DNA of 6,464 nt from an uncultured Rhodospirillales bacterium (GTDB lineage: Bacteria > Pseudomonadota > Alphaproteobacteria > Acetobacterales > Acetobacteraceae), in contig CAIYPH010000458.1 of the NCBI GenBank assembly GCA_903928045.1, positions 1 to 6,464 of the forward strand. Direction: 5' to 3'. Positions 1 to 6,404 of this stretch are shown in pieces. The notes beneath the pieces are model-generated. The model ran no database searches. It was not told where the DNA came from and worked only from the letters and a program-made list of their open reading frames with translations. How positions within the stretch are numbered: the first letter of the stretch is position 1; the number at the start of each line of letters is the position of its first letter. The translations under genes were made by a program, and so were the position numbers.

Positions 1-82
1 CTGCCCCCTTGACCCCCGCCAGGTCCGTTGCGCGCCTTCGCGCGACGTGCCGAGCCCCTGGACCTCGACCATTTGAAGGAAT
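1..82. other. Non-coding left edge with a small hairpin
   Basis: No gene is supported here. AGGTCC (21-26) is mirrored by GGACCT (60-65), and inside it CGCGC (31-35) pairs with GCGCG (40-44) around a CTTC loop, so the stretch can fold into a nested stem. A TGA at 10-12 in the first frame could be the end of a gene lying to the left, but only three codons precede it. The segment GCCCCTGGACC...CCATTTG (about 54-75) loosely resembles the right-hand repeat with its hairpin 2 removed, so this may be a decayed mirror half of the neighbouring element. That reading is weak. Confidence 0.35.
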
Positions 83-154
83 GGTATGAAGTGAGAGAGG
101 GGGCCTGCTCCGTGGTTGCAACCACCGAGAAGGCCCCCTCTCTCACTTCATACC
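83..154. repeat. 72-nt near-perfect palindrome (hairpin 3, left copy)
   Basis: The arms 83-106 and 131-154 are perfect 24-base reverse complements; the left arm begins GGTATGAAGTGAGAG. The middle is also nearly palindromic: GTGGTTGCAACCAC (112-125) is self-complementary, and positions 108-110 pair with 127-129. Only 107/130 and 111/126 fail to pair, so 34 of 36 positions match. The sequence can form a very stable hairpin on either strand's RNA, or a cruciform in DNA. The core TGGTTGCAACCA (113-124) recurs exactly at 6453-6464. Confidence 0.9.
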
Positions 155-173
155 CTCTTAAACGGATGGGGGT

Positions 174-192
174 CTGGGGCCTCAGGCCCCAG
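174..192 (-). repeat. Hairpin 2 of the left repeat copy
   Basis: On the minus strand it reads CTGGGGCC-TGA-GGCCCCAG, an 8-bp perfect stem with a three-base TGA loop. The counterpart at 6386-6404 has the same length and loop. The two differ at three stem positions, and each change is matched by a compensating change on the other arm, which supports selection on pairing. Confidence 0.8.
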
Positions 193-198
193 CGGGGT

Positions 199-217
199 CC
201 AGGGGCAGCGCCCCTGG
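199..217 (-). repeat. Hairpin 1 of the left repeat copy
   Basis: On the minus strand it reads CCAGGGGC-GCT-GCCCCTGG, an 8-bp perfect stem with a three-base loop, about 33 nt past the pheA stop codon. It is the first stable stem that RNA polymerase would transcribe after pheA. It is followed by ACCCCG rather than a T-run, so any termination role is uncertain. The counterpart is at 6363-6377. Confidence 0.75.
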
Positions 218-250
218 CCTTCCTTCCTGGCTGCCCCGATCCCCTGGGGT

Positions 251-1111
251 TCAGTCGGCGGTGTCCTGGTCTTTGCGGAACTGGGCGGTGGGGTAGACGC
301 CGAGGATGCGGGTTTCGCGGGAGAAGAAGGTGAGTTCTTCGAGGGCGCGGCGGAGGGCGGGTTGTTCGGGGTGGCCTTCGACGTCGCAGAGGAATTGGGT
401 GGCGGAGAATTGGCCGCCGACCATGTAGCTTTCGAGTTTGGTCATATTGATGCCGTTGGTGGCGAAGCCTCCGAGGGCTTTGTAGAGCGCGGCGGGCACG
501 TTGCGCACGCGGAAGACGAAGGTGGTCATCAGCCCGGCTTCGTCGGGCCGCGAGGCGCGCGGCGTGCGGGAGAGCACGTAGAAGCGGGTGGTGTTGTGCG
601 CGGCGTCTTCGACGTTGTGGCGCAGGATTTCGAGGCCGAAGAGTTCGCCGGCGAGCGAGGAGGCGATGGCGCAGTCTTCGGGGTTGCCCCATTGGGCGAC
701 GAGTTCGGCGGAGCCGGCGGTATCGAGTTCGACGATGGGGGCGAGGTTGAGGTCTCGGAGGATGGTGCGCACCTGGCCGAGGGCGACGGGGTGGGAGTGG
801 GCGCGCTTGAGGCCTTCGATGGTGGCGCCTTTGAGGCCGAGGAGGCAGTGTTCGACGCGCTGGAAGGCTTCGCCGATGACGAAGAGGCCGGATTCGGGGA
901 GGAGGTGGTGCATGTCGGGCACCCGGCCTGCGAGGCTGTTCTCGATCGGCATCATCGCGAGCTCGGCGGCGCCGGAGCGGACGGCCTGCATGGCGAGTTC
1001 GAAGGTGTCGCAGGGCAGGGTTGTCCAGCCCGGATAGGCATTGCGGCAGGCGAGATCGGAGTAGGCCCCGGGCCTCCCCTGGAAGGAGATGGTGCGGCTT
1101 GCGTCGGGCAT
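251..1111 (-). CDS. pheA: Prephenate dehydratase, monofunctional, with C-terminal ACT domain
   Basis: This cytoplasmic enzyme decarboxylates and dehydrates prephenate to phenylpyruvate, the committed step to phenylalanine. The 286-residue protein has the normal length for a stand-alone dehydratase and carries no chorismate mutase domain. Visible family features are FQGRPGAYSDLA (about 10-21), PIENSLAG (55-62), HSHP (105-108) and the catalytic TTRF (174-177). An ACT domain (about 196-273) should sense phenylalanine. Its usual ESRP motif reads ESYM here (227-230), a variant I recall from alphaproteobacterial relatives. The ATG at 1111 gives the family's usual N-terminus (ISFQG at 8-12). A purine stretch (GGAAG, 1127-1123) lies upstream. 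The gene begins 17 nt after kdsB stops, which implies cotranscription. It is followed at once by the compound repeat. Confidence 0.95.
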   Translation of the reverse strand: MPDASRTISFQGRPGAYSDLACRNAYPGWTTLPCDTFELAMQAVRSGAAELAMMPIENSLAGRVPDMHHLLPESGLFVIGEAFQRVEHCLLGLKGATIEGLKRAHSHPVALGQVRTILRDLNLAPIVELDTAGSAELVAQWGNPEDCAIASSLAGELFGLEILRHNVEDAAHNTTRFYVLSRTPRASRPDEAGLMTTFVFRVRNVPAALYKALGGFATNGINMTKLESYMVGGQFSATQFLCDVEGHPEQPALRRALEELTFFSRETRILGVYPTAQFRKDQDTAD

Positions 1112-1128
1112 GATCGGGGAACTTCCGG

Positions 1129-1863
1129 TTATCGGGGCGTGAGGATCGCGCGGGCGCGCTCGAGATCGGCGGGGGTGTCGACGCCGAAGGGGGCGTGTTC
1201 GACGCGGGCGCAGGAAATGCGCATGCCGGCCTCCAGCGCGCGCAGCTGTTCGAGGCTTTCGCGGCGCTCCAGCGGCGATTCGGGGAGGGCGACGAAGCGG
1301 GCGAGCGCCTGGCGGCGGAAGGCGTAGATGCCGATATGGTGCCAGCGCGGCCCATCGCCCGAGGGGATGGCGGCGCGGGAGAAATAGAGCGCGGGGGAGA
1401 CGGCGCGGCCATTGTCGAAGGCGCAGGCGGCCTTCACCACGCTCGGGGAGTTGGTTTCCTCGTCCGTCGTGATGGGGGCGACGAGGGTGGCGATGTCGAT
1501 CGCCGGGTCTTCCAGCGGGGCGAGCACGGCGCGGAGATATTCGGGCGGGATGGTCGGCAGGTCGCCCTGCAGGTTCACCACCACGTCATGCCGGCCGTGC
1601 GGGTCGAGATTGGCCAGCGCAGCGTGCACCCGGTCCGAGCCGCGCGGCAGCGACGGATCGGTCAGCACCGCGATGCCGCCAGCGGCGCGCACGGCGTCGG
1701 CGATCTCCTGCTCGGCGCAGGCCACGGCCACCGGGCCAATCTCGGCCTCGCGCCCGCGGTCCAGCACATGGACGATCATCGGCTTGCCGCAAATGTCGGC
1801 CAGCGGCTTGCCGGGCAGGCGGGAGGCGGCCATGCGCGAGGGGATCACCACAATCGGGTTCAT
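1129..1863 (-). CDS. kdsB: 3-deoxy-manno-octulosonate cytidylyltransferase (CMP-Kdo synthetase)
   Basis: It activates Kdo with CTP to give CMP-Kdo and diphosphate in the cytoplasm, supplying the inner-core sugar for lipopolysaccharide. This implies a Gram-negative cell with a Kdo-containing outer membrane. The 244-residue protein matches the family length of about 245-250. Motifs are IPSRMAASRLPGKPL (7-21, nucleotide-binding loop), GSDRV (75-79), NLQGDLP (97-103, with D101 a likely magnesium ligand), HHIGIYAFRR (175-184), LEQLRALE (204-211) and GVDTP (227-231, second acidic ligand). I chose ATG 1863 because MNPIVVIP is the usual family start; a GTG two codons upstream (1869) is the alternative. 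The upstream AGAGAG is only a modest ribosome-binding site. It is first in the operon with pheA and divergent from the cytochrome gene. Confidence 0.95.
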   Translation of the reverse strand: MNPIVVIPSRMAASRLPGKPLADICGKPMIVHVLDRGREAEIGPVAVACAEQEIADAVRAAGGIAVLTDPSLPRGSDRVHAALANLDPHGRHDVVVNLQGDLPTIPPEYLRAVLAPLEDPAIDIATLVAPITTDEETNSPSVVKAACAFDNGRAVSPALYFSRAAIPSGDGPRWHHIGIYAFRRQALARFVALPESPLERRESLEQLRALEAGMRISCARVEHAPFGVDTPADLERARAILTPR

Positions 1864-1923
1864 GTGCACTCTCTCATTGGGCGTCCCCTTTACCGATCCG
1901 TCGCATTAGCGGTATGGCGTGGG

Positions 1924-1952
1924 TTGATGGCACCGCCCGCCTTGCCTATGGT
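1924..1952 (+). promoter_or_regulatory. Candidate sigma-70-type promoter for the cytochrome-hisN-yej run
   Basis: TTGATG (1924-1929) and TATGGT (1947-1952) are 17 bases apart and each match four of six consensus bases. Transcription would start near 1959, giving a leader of roughly 100 nt before the cytochrome start codon. This is by eye only; such matches can occur by chance. Confidence 0.3.
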
Positions 1953-2042
1953 GCGGCGCAGCTTAGGTAACCGCCCTGCGTCGCGCAACGTGACCGCGAT
2001 TCGTGATCCAGGGGGGAATTGATGGCCGGTCCGATTGCGCAC

Positions 2043-2047
2043 GAGGT
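2043..2047 (+). promoter_or_regulatory. Ribosome-binding site choosing the cytochrome c start
   Basis: GAGGT lies 9 bases before the ATG at 2057. It favours this start over the in-frame GTG at 2003, which would add 18 polar residues ahead of the membrane anchor, and over the ATG at 2066. Confidence 0.6.
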
Positions 2048-2056
2048 ATTCGTCTG

Positions 2057-2590
2057 ATGGATAGCATGGAGTTGAACAAGGGTGTTGCCGCGGTCCTGGT
2101 GGCCGGCATCACCTTCTTCGTTTGTGGCGTGATTGGCCGGACGCTGGTCGAACCGCACCATCTGCACGAGAGCGCGATCAAGATCGAGGTGGCCGAGGCC
2201 GCCCCGGCCGCCGGCGCCAAGGCCGATGAGCTCACGCCGATCGGCCCGCTGCTAGCTGCCGCCGACGCCAAGGCCGGCGAGGCGAATGCCAAGAAGCTGT
2301 GCGCCTCCTGCCATACGTTCACCGAAGGCGGCAAAGCCGGCGTCGGCCCGAACCTTTACAACGTCGTCGCGCGTGAGCGCGCCGCGGCCGCGGGGTTCAG
2401 CTACTCCAATGGCCTGAAAGCGAAAGCCGGCACCTGGGGCTACGAAGACCTCAACGCCTGGCTGAAGAAACCGGCCGCCTACGCCGCCGGCACCAAGATG
2501 GCCTTCGCCGGCATCAACAACGACAAGCAGCGCGCCGACATGGTCGCCTATCTGCGCAGCCTGTCGGCCTCGCCCGCGCCGCTGCCGTAA
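2057..2590 (+). CDS. cycM: Membrane-anchored class I cytochrome c (CycM / c552 type)
   Basis: This is an electron carrier of the respiratory chain, held in the inner membrane with its haem domain in the periplasm. The family is thought to pass electrons from the bc1 complex to a terminal oxidase. The 177-residue protein starts MDSMELNK, has one hydrophobic segment at about 10-30 that acts as an uncleaved anchor, then an alanine/glutamate-rich linker to about residue 70. The haem domain follows, with CASCH (82-86) for covalent attachment, GVGPNLYNVV (95-104), and TKMAF, where M148 is the likely sixth iron ligand. The start is set by GAGGT at 2043-2047. It is the first gene of the rightward run, and hisN begins 7 nt after its stop. 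The symbol rests on recalled similarity to alphaproteobacterial CycM, so 'cytochrome c family protein' is the safer name. Confidence 0.9.
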   Translation: MDSMELNKGVAAVLVAGITFFVCGVIGRTLVEPHHLHESAIKIEVAEAAPAAGAKADELTPIGPLLAAADAKAGEANAKKLCASCHTFTEGGKAGVGPNLYNVVARERAAAAGFSYSNGLKAKAGTWGYEDLNAWLKKPAAYAAGTKMAFAGINNDKQRADMVAYLRSLSASPAPLP

Positions 2591-2597
2591 GCCCAGC

Positions 2598-3383
2598 GTG
2601 ACCCTCGATCTCGACCGGCTGCTCCGCACCGCCGAGGCGGGCGCGGATGCGGCCGGTGCGGTCATCCGGCCGTTCTTCCGCGCCGGCGTCACCACCGACG
2701 ACAAGTCCGACGACAGCCCCGTCACCATCGCCGACCGCAATGCCGAGCAGGCGCTCCGGGCGCTAATCGGTGGCGAATTCCCCGATCACGGGATCCTCGG
2801 CGAGGAATATGGCCTCACCAACGCGCAGGCCGGGCTGCGCTGGGTGCTTGACCCCGTCGACGGCACGCGCGCCTTCATCACCGGCCGGCCGATTTTCGGC
2901 ACCCTCATCGCGCTGCTGGCCGATGGCGTGCCCATCCTCGGCGTCATTGACCAGCCCGTCACCGGCGAACGCTGGATCGGTGCCGCCGGGCGGCCCACCA
3001 CCTTCCGCGGCCCCTTTGGCGGCCAGGCCGGCACGCGGCGCTGCCCGAAGCTGGGCGACGCCGAATTGTCGGTGACCAGCCCCGAGATGTTCGAGGCGCA
3101 TGACCGCGCCGCCTGGGCCCGCCTGCAGGCCGCCAGCCGGCGCACCACCTATGGCGGCGATTGCTACGCCTACGGCCTGCTCGCGCTCGGGCAGATCGAC
3201 GTGATCCTCGAATCGACCATGAAAATCTGGGACTGGGCCGCCCTGGTGCCGGTGATCGAGGGCGCCGGCGGGCGCATCACCGACTGGGACGGCCTCACGC
3301 TCACCCCGGACAGCGACGGCCATATCCTCGCCGTCGGCGATGCCGCGCTGATCGATCCGGCGATTTCGCACCTGAAAGCTTGA
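2598..3383 (+). CDS. hisN: Histidinol-phosphatase, inositol monophosphatase family
   Basis: It probably removes phosphate from L-histidinol phosphate, the penultimate stage of histidine synthesis, using magnesium. The 261-residue protein shows the metal and phosphate site of the inositol monophosphatase fold: DDSPVT (38-43), GEE (68-70), DPVDGT (85-90) and WDWAALVP (211-218, where D212 completes the metal site). The flanking RAFITGRPIFGTLIALL and GGDCYAYGLLA (186-196) resemble HisN more than general inositol phosphatases or SuhB. Another small phosphomonoester substrate cannot be excluded from sequence. The start is GTG at 2598 with no clear Shine-Dalgarno site, 7 nt after the cytochrome stop, so translation may be coupled. 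No other histidine gene is nearby, as is common for hisN in alphaproteobacteria. Confidence 0.88.
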   Translation: MTLDLDRLLRTAEAGADAAGAVIRPFFRAGVTTDDKSDDSPVTIADRNAEQALRALIGGEFPDHGILGEEYGLTNAQAGLRWVLDPVDGTRAFITGRPIFGTLIALLADGVPILGVIDQPVTGERWIGAAGRPTTFRGPFGGQAGTRRCPKLGDAELSVTSPEMFEAHDRAAWARLQAASRRTTYGGDCYAYGLLALGQIDVILESTMKIWDWAALVPVIEGAGGRITDWDGLTLTPDSDGHILAVGDAALIDPAISHLKA

Positions 3384-3424
3384 CCTGGAGCGCCGCGCAA
3401 TGTCCACCTTCCCCATGACGATGG

Positions 3425-3432
3425 AAGGGAGG
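3425..3432 (+). promoter_or_regulatory. Strong ribosome-binding site that sets the yejA start
   Basis: AAGGGAGG sits 6 bases before GTG 3439. It is the best Shine-Dalgarno match seen in the window, and it lies inside the longer open frame that starts at ATG 3400. It therefore argues for translation beginning at the GTG. Confidence 0.75.
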
Positions 3433-3438
3433 AAAATT

Positions 3439-5247
3439 GTGCGTTTCCTGGCCGCTGCCCTGCTCGCGCTACTGTGCGCCCCCGCCTTGGCGCAAACCCC
3501 GGTGCACGGCATCTCGATGTCCGGCACGCTGCAACTGCCGGCCGGCTTCACGCACTTCCCCTACCTCAACCCCGATGCCCCCAAGGGCGGCGAAATCGCG
3601 CTCGGCACCGTCGGCACCTTCGATAGTTTCAACGGCTTCGTCATGCGCGGTGTCGCCGCCGGCGAAATTGGCCGCATCTACGACACGCTGCTGCGCGACT
3701 CCGCCGACGAAGCCTCCACCGCCTATGGCCACATCGCCCGCAGCCTGACGCTCGCCGCCGATCGCCGCGCCGTCACCTTCGAGCTGCGGCCTGAGGCGCG
3801 CTTCCATGACGGCCACCCCATCACCGCCGAGGATGTCGCCTGGACCTTCAACACGCTGCGCGAACAGGGGCGGCCGCAATACAAGCAGTACTATGCCGAT
3901 GTCACCGCGGTGACCGTCAACAGCCCCACCAGCGTCACCTTCAGCTTCCGCACCGCCGAGAACCGCGAGCTGCCGCTGATCCTCGGCCAGCTCGTCGTGC
4001 TGCCGAAGCACTGGTGGGCAGGGCGGGATTTCGCCCGCGCGCTCACTGAGGCGCCGCTCGGCTCCGGGCCCTATCGCCTCGAAAGCTTCGAGCTCGGCCG
4101 CTCCACCGTGATGGCCCGGGTGCCGGATTACTGGGCGCGCGACCTCGGAACCTCCAAAGGGATGTTCAACTTCGACCGTATCCGCACCGAATACTACCGC
4201 GACTCAACGGTGGCCATGCAGGCCTTCAAGGCCGGCAAGATCGACTTTCGCCGCGAGAACATCTCCAAGAACTGGGCGACCGCCTATGACTTCCCGGCGG
4301 TCGACAAGGGCCTGGTGAAGAAAGAAGTGTTCCGCCATCGCCTGCCCACTGGCATGCAGGGCTGGATGATGAACACCCGCCGCCCGGTCTTCGCCGACCC
4401 GCGCGTACGCCGCGCCATGGCCGAGGTGTTCGATTTCGAGTGGACCAACCGCAACCTCTTCTTCGGCGCCTATACCCGCACGCAAAGCTACTTCTCAAAC
4501 TCCCCGCTCGCCTCCTCCGGCCTGCCCGAGGGGGCCGAGAAGACGCTGCTGGAGCGCTATCGCGGCAAAGTCCCCGAGTCCGTCTTCACCGAGCCCTTCC
4601 GCCTGCCCGTCACCGACGGCTCCGGCAACAACCGCGACGGGCTGCGCGCCGCCCTCACGCTGCTCAAGCAGGCGGGCTGGGACGTCAAGGAACGCAAGCT
4701 GGTCGACGCCCAGGGCCGCCAGATGAGCTTCGAAATCCTGGTCGATGACCCCAGCTTCGAGCGCATCGCCACCCCCTACAGCCAATGGCTGCAACGCCTC
4801 GGCGCCGATGTGCGCGTGCGCACCGTCGATGCCGCGCAGTACCAGCGCCTCACCGACGCCTTCGATTTCGACATGACCATGATGGTCATCCCGCAATCCG
4901 AATTCCCGGGAAATGAGCAGCGCGAGTACTTCTCCTGCGACAGCGCCAAGGCCGATGGCAGCAACAACGTCGCCGGCGTGTGCAGCCCGGCGATCGACGC
5001 GCTGATCGACCTGGTGGTGAACGCGCCCGACCGCGACTCCCAGATCACCGCCACCCGCGCCCTCGATCGCGTGCTGCTGCACGGCTGGTACGCGGTGCCG
5101 AACTGGCATCTCGGCGCCATCTGGGGCGCCTTCTGGGATCGCTTCGGTTACCCGAAAACCCCGATCCGCACCGGCCTCGCCTTCGATACCTGGTGGGTCG
5201 ACCCCGCCCGCGCCGCGGCTACGGACGCCGCGCGCATGGCGAACTGA
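3439..5247 (+). CDS. yejA: Peptide ABC transporter periplasmic binding protein, YejA-like (SBP family 5)
   Basis: This secreted binding protein captures oligopeptides in the periplasm and delivers them to the Yej permease; in enterobacteria the Yej system also takes up microcin C-type peptides. From GTG 3439 the product is 602 residues, close to E. coli YejA at about 604. Residues 1-18 are a classic signal peptide: MRFL, a hydrophobic core, then cleavage after ALA and before QTP. The cysteine at 13 is preceded by leucine, so it is not a lipobox. Family landmarks are NPDAPKGGE (45-52), TFDSFN (60-65), [12 protein letters not shown] (316-327), FDFEWTNR (331-338) and DTWWVDP (583-589). An in-frame ATG at 3400 would add 13 residues before the signal peptide and lacks a good ribosome-binding site. 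The gene follows hisN by 55 nt, and its stop overlaps the yejB start by one base. Peptide specificity is inferred from family. Confidence 0.93.
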   Translation: MRFLAAALLALLCAPALAQTPVHGISMSGTLQLPAGFTHFPYLNPDAPKGGEIALGTVGTFDSFNGFVMRGVAAGEIGRIYDTLLRDSADEASTAYGHIARSLTLAADRRAVTFELRPEARFHDGHPITAEDVAWTFNTLREQGRPQYKQYYADVTAVTVNSPTSVTFSFRTAENRELPLILGQLVVLPKHWWAGRDFARALTEAPLGSGPYRLESFELGRSTVMARVPDYWARDLGTSKGMFNFDRIRTEYYRDSTVAMQAFKAGKIDFRRENISKNWATAYDFPAVDKGLVKKEVFRHRLPTGMQGWMMNTRRPVFADPRVRRAMAEVFDFEWTNRNLFFGAYTRTQSYFSNSPLASSGLPEGAEKTLLERYRGKVPESVFTEPFRLPVTDGSGNNRDGLRAALTLLKQAGWDVKERKLVDAQGRQMSFEILVDDPSFERIATPYSQWLQRLGADVRVRTVDAAQYQRLTDAFDFDMTMMVIPQSEFPGNEQREYFSCDSAKADGSNNVAGVCSPAIDALIDLVVNAPDRDSQITATRALDRVLLHGWYAVPNWHLGAIWGAFWDRFGYPKTPIRTGLAFDTWWVDPARAAATDAARMAN

Positions 5248-6320
5248 TGGCCGGATACCTCCTCCGCCGCCTGCTCCTCGTCATCCCGACCCTGCTCGGC
5301 ATCATCACTATCAACTTCGCCGTAGTGCAGTTCGCCCCGGGCGGCCCGGTCGAACAAATGATCGCCGAACTCAAGGGCAAGGGCGACAGCACCGCGCGGA
5401 TGACCGGCGGCGGCACCGAAGTCGCCGCCGCCGACCCCGGCTCCTACCGCGGCGCGCGCGGGCTGGAGCCCGAAATGGTGGCCGAAATCAAGCGCATGTT
5501 CGGCTTCGACAAGCCCGCGCTCACCCGCTACCTCGATATGCTCCGCGACTACGCGAGCTTCGACTTCGGCCGCAGCTTCTTCCGCGACCAGACCGTGCTC
5601 GGCCTGCTCGCGCAGAAAATGCCGGTCTCCATCTCGCTCGGCCTGTGGTCCACCCTGCTGGTCTACCTGGTCTCCATCCCCCTCGGCATCGCCAAAGCCG
5701 TCCGCGACGGCAGCCGCTTCGACGTGATGACCTCCGCCGCCGTGCTGGTCGGCTACGCCGTGCCGGGCTTCCTCTTCGCCATCCTCCTGGTCGTGCTCTT
5801 CGCCGGCGGCAGCTTCGTGCAGTGGTTCCCACTCCGCGGCCTCGCCAGCAGCGGCGCCGAAACCTGGCCCTGGCCGGCCCGCATCGCCGACTATCTCTGG
5901 CACATCGTCCTGCCCACCACCGCCCTCGTGGTCGGCGGCTTCGCCTCGCTCACCATGCTGACGAAAAACAGCTTCCTCGAGGAAATCCGCAAACACTACG
6001 TCACCACCGCCCGCGCCAAAGGCGCTTCCGAACGCCGCGTGCTCTACGGCCACGTCTTCCGCAACGCCATGCTCCTCGTCGTCGCGGGATTCCCCGCCGC
6101 CTTCATCGGAATCCTGTTCTCCTCCTCCCTCCTGGTCGAAATCGTCTTCTCGCTGGACGGCATCGGCCTCCTCGGCTTCGAATCCGCCATCCGCCGTGAC
6201 TACCCCGTGATGTTCGGAACCCTCTACATCTTCACCCTGCTCGGCCTCGTCATGCAGATCATCGGTGACCTCATGTACACCGTCGTCGACCCCCGCATCG
6301 ACTTCGAAAGCCGCTCATGA
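5247..6320 (+). CDS. yejB: Peptide ABC transporter inner-membrane permease, YejB-like
   Basis: This is one of the two membrane subunits of the Yej oligopeptide importer. The 357-residue protein is near the E. coli length of about 364. It has an N-terminal membrane segment (about 9-30), a periplasmic insert (about 31-125) with the YejB-type region [14 protein letters not shown] (77-90), then five more hydrophobic segments near 129-150, 163-187, 219-240, 273-298 and 320-345. The cytoplasmic loop 245-274 ([17 protein letters not shown] onward) is the EAA motif that docks onto the ATPase. ATG 5247 overlaps the yejA TGA as TGATG, implying translational coupling. The gene ends in ATGA, the usual form for coupling to yejE, but a structured repeat follows instead. 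Partners YejE and YejF are not in the window, so the importer is incomplete here. Confidence 0.94.
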   Translation: MAGYLLRRLLLVIPTLLGIITINFAVVQFAPGGPVEQMIAELKGKGDSTARMTGGGTEVAAADPGSYRGARGLEPEMVAEIKRMFGFDKPALTRYLDMLRDYASFDFGRSFFRDQTVLGLLAQKMPVSISLGLWSTLLVYLVSIPLGIAKAVRDGSRFDVMTSAAVLVGYAVPGFLFAILLVVLFAGGSFVQWFPLRGLASSGAETWPWPARIADYLWHIVLPTTALVVGGFASLTMLTKNSFLEEIRKHYVTTARAKGASERRVLYGHVFRNAMLLVVAGFPAAFIGILFSSSLLVEIVFSLDGIGLLGFESAIRRDYPVMFGTLYIFTLLGLVMQIIGDLMYTVVDPRIDFESRS

Positions 6321-6362
6321 GCCGATCCTGTGACGGGCGCGCCTGGGGGAAGGAAGGAAGGC

Positions 6363-6377
6363 GGGGGCTCCGCCCCT
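6363..6377 (+). repeat. Hairpin 1 of the right repeat copy
   Basis: GGGGC (6364-6368) pairs with GCCCC (6372-6376) around a TCC loop, and G6363 with T6377 can add a wobble pair. The stem is shorter than the left copy's hairpin 1 (8 bp), because its outer two positions no longer pair. No T-run follows. Confidence 0.65.
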
Positions 6378-6385
6378 CGACCCCG

Positions 6386-6404
6386 CTAAGGGCTGAGCCC
6401 TTAG
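6386..6404 (+). repeat. Hairpin 2 of the right repeat copy
   Basis: CTAAGGGC-TGA-GCCCTTAG forms a perfect 8-bp stem with the same TGA loop and 19-nt length as the left copy (192-174). Relative to that copy, two G-C pairs became A-T and one C-G pair became G-C, with both arms changed each time. Confidence 0.8.

Larger units (their letters stand above)
83..227 (-). repeat. Compound three-hairpin intergenic repeat, left copy
   Basis: Read on the minus strand, outward from pheA, it consists of GGAAGGAAGG (227-218), hairpin 1 (217-199), spacer ACCCCG (198-193), hairpin 2 (192-174), a linker ending AAGAGGG, and a long hairpin (154-83) centred on TGGTTGCAACCA. A second copy with the same parts in the same order begins at 6352 on the plus strand. 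The element starts 23 nt after the pheA stop codon, so it would lie in the 3' part of the kdsB-pheA transcript. The GC-rich stems are not followed by T-runs, so they are not textbook intrinsic terminators. It could be a REP/BIME-like or MITE-like repeat, or a structured RNA 3' end. It is not a family I can name. Confidence 0.75.
1864..2056. promoter_or_regulatory. Divergent intergenic region between kdsB and the cytochrome gene
   Basis: This 193-base stretch must hold the promoters of both transcription units, because the genes on its two sides point outward. I see no tRNA and no convincing coding potential. A plausible plus-strand promoter lies at 1924-1952. No good minus-strand promoter stands out. 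The cytochrome reading frame stays open back to a GTG at 2003, but the preferred start is 2057. Confidence 0.6.

Noticed and set aside
1..72. A minus-strand start at ATG 72-70 (MVEVQGLGTSREGAQ) open to the left edge
   Set aside because: There is no Shine-Dalgarno site, only 24 codons are visible, and the region is hairpin-rich. A gene cannot be supported without sequence to the left.
97..204. A CRISPR-like array or tandem repeat at the left edge
   Set aside because: The repeated segments are inverted arms of hairpins, not direct repeats separated by unique spacers.
28..333. A 101-codon plus-strand open frame through the left repeat
   Set aside because: It crosses the palindrome and both hairpins and then runs antisense to the end of pheA. 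It has no ribosome-binding site and no domain.
116..1327. A 403-codon plus-strand open frame opposite pheA and kdsB
   Set aside because: It is antisense to two clearly recognisable enzymes, is rich in low-complexity Gly/Glu/Ala, and runs through the non-coding repeat. Long antisense frames are expected from high GC at third codon positions.
5148..6053. A 301-codon minus-strand open frame opposite yejA/yejB
   Set aside because: It shadows the permease gene, has a biased Glu/Gly/Ala/His composition and shows no recognisable domain.
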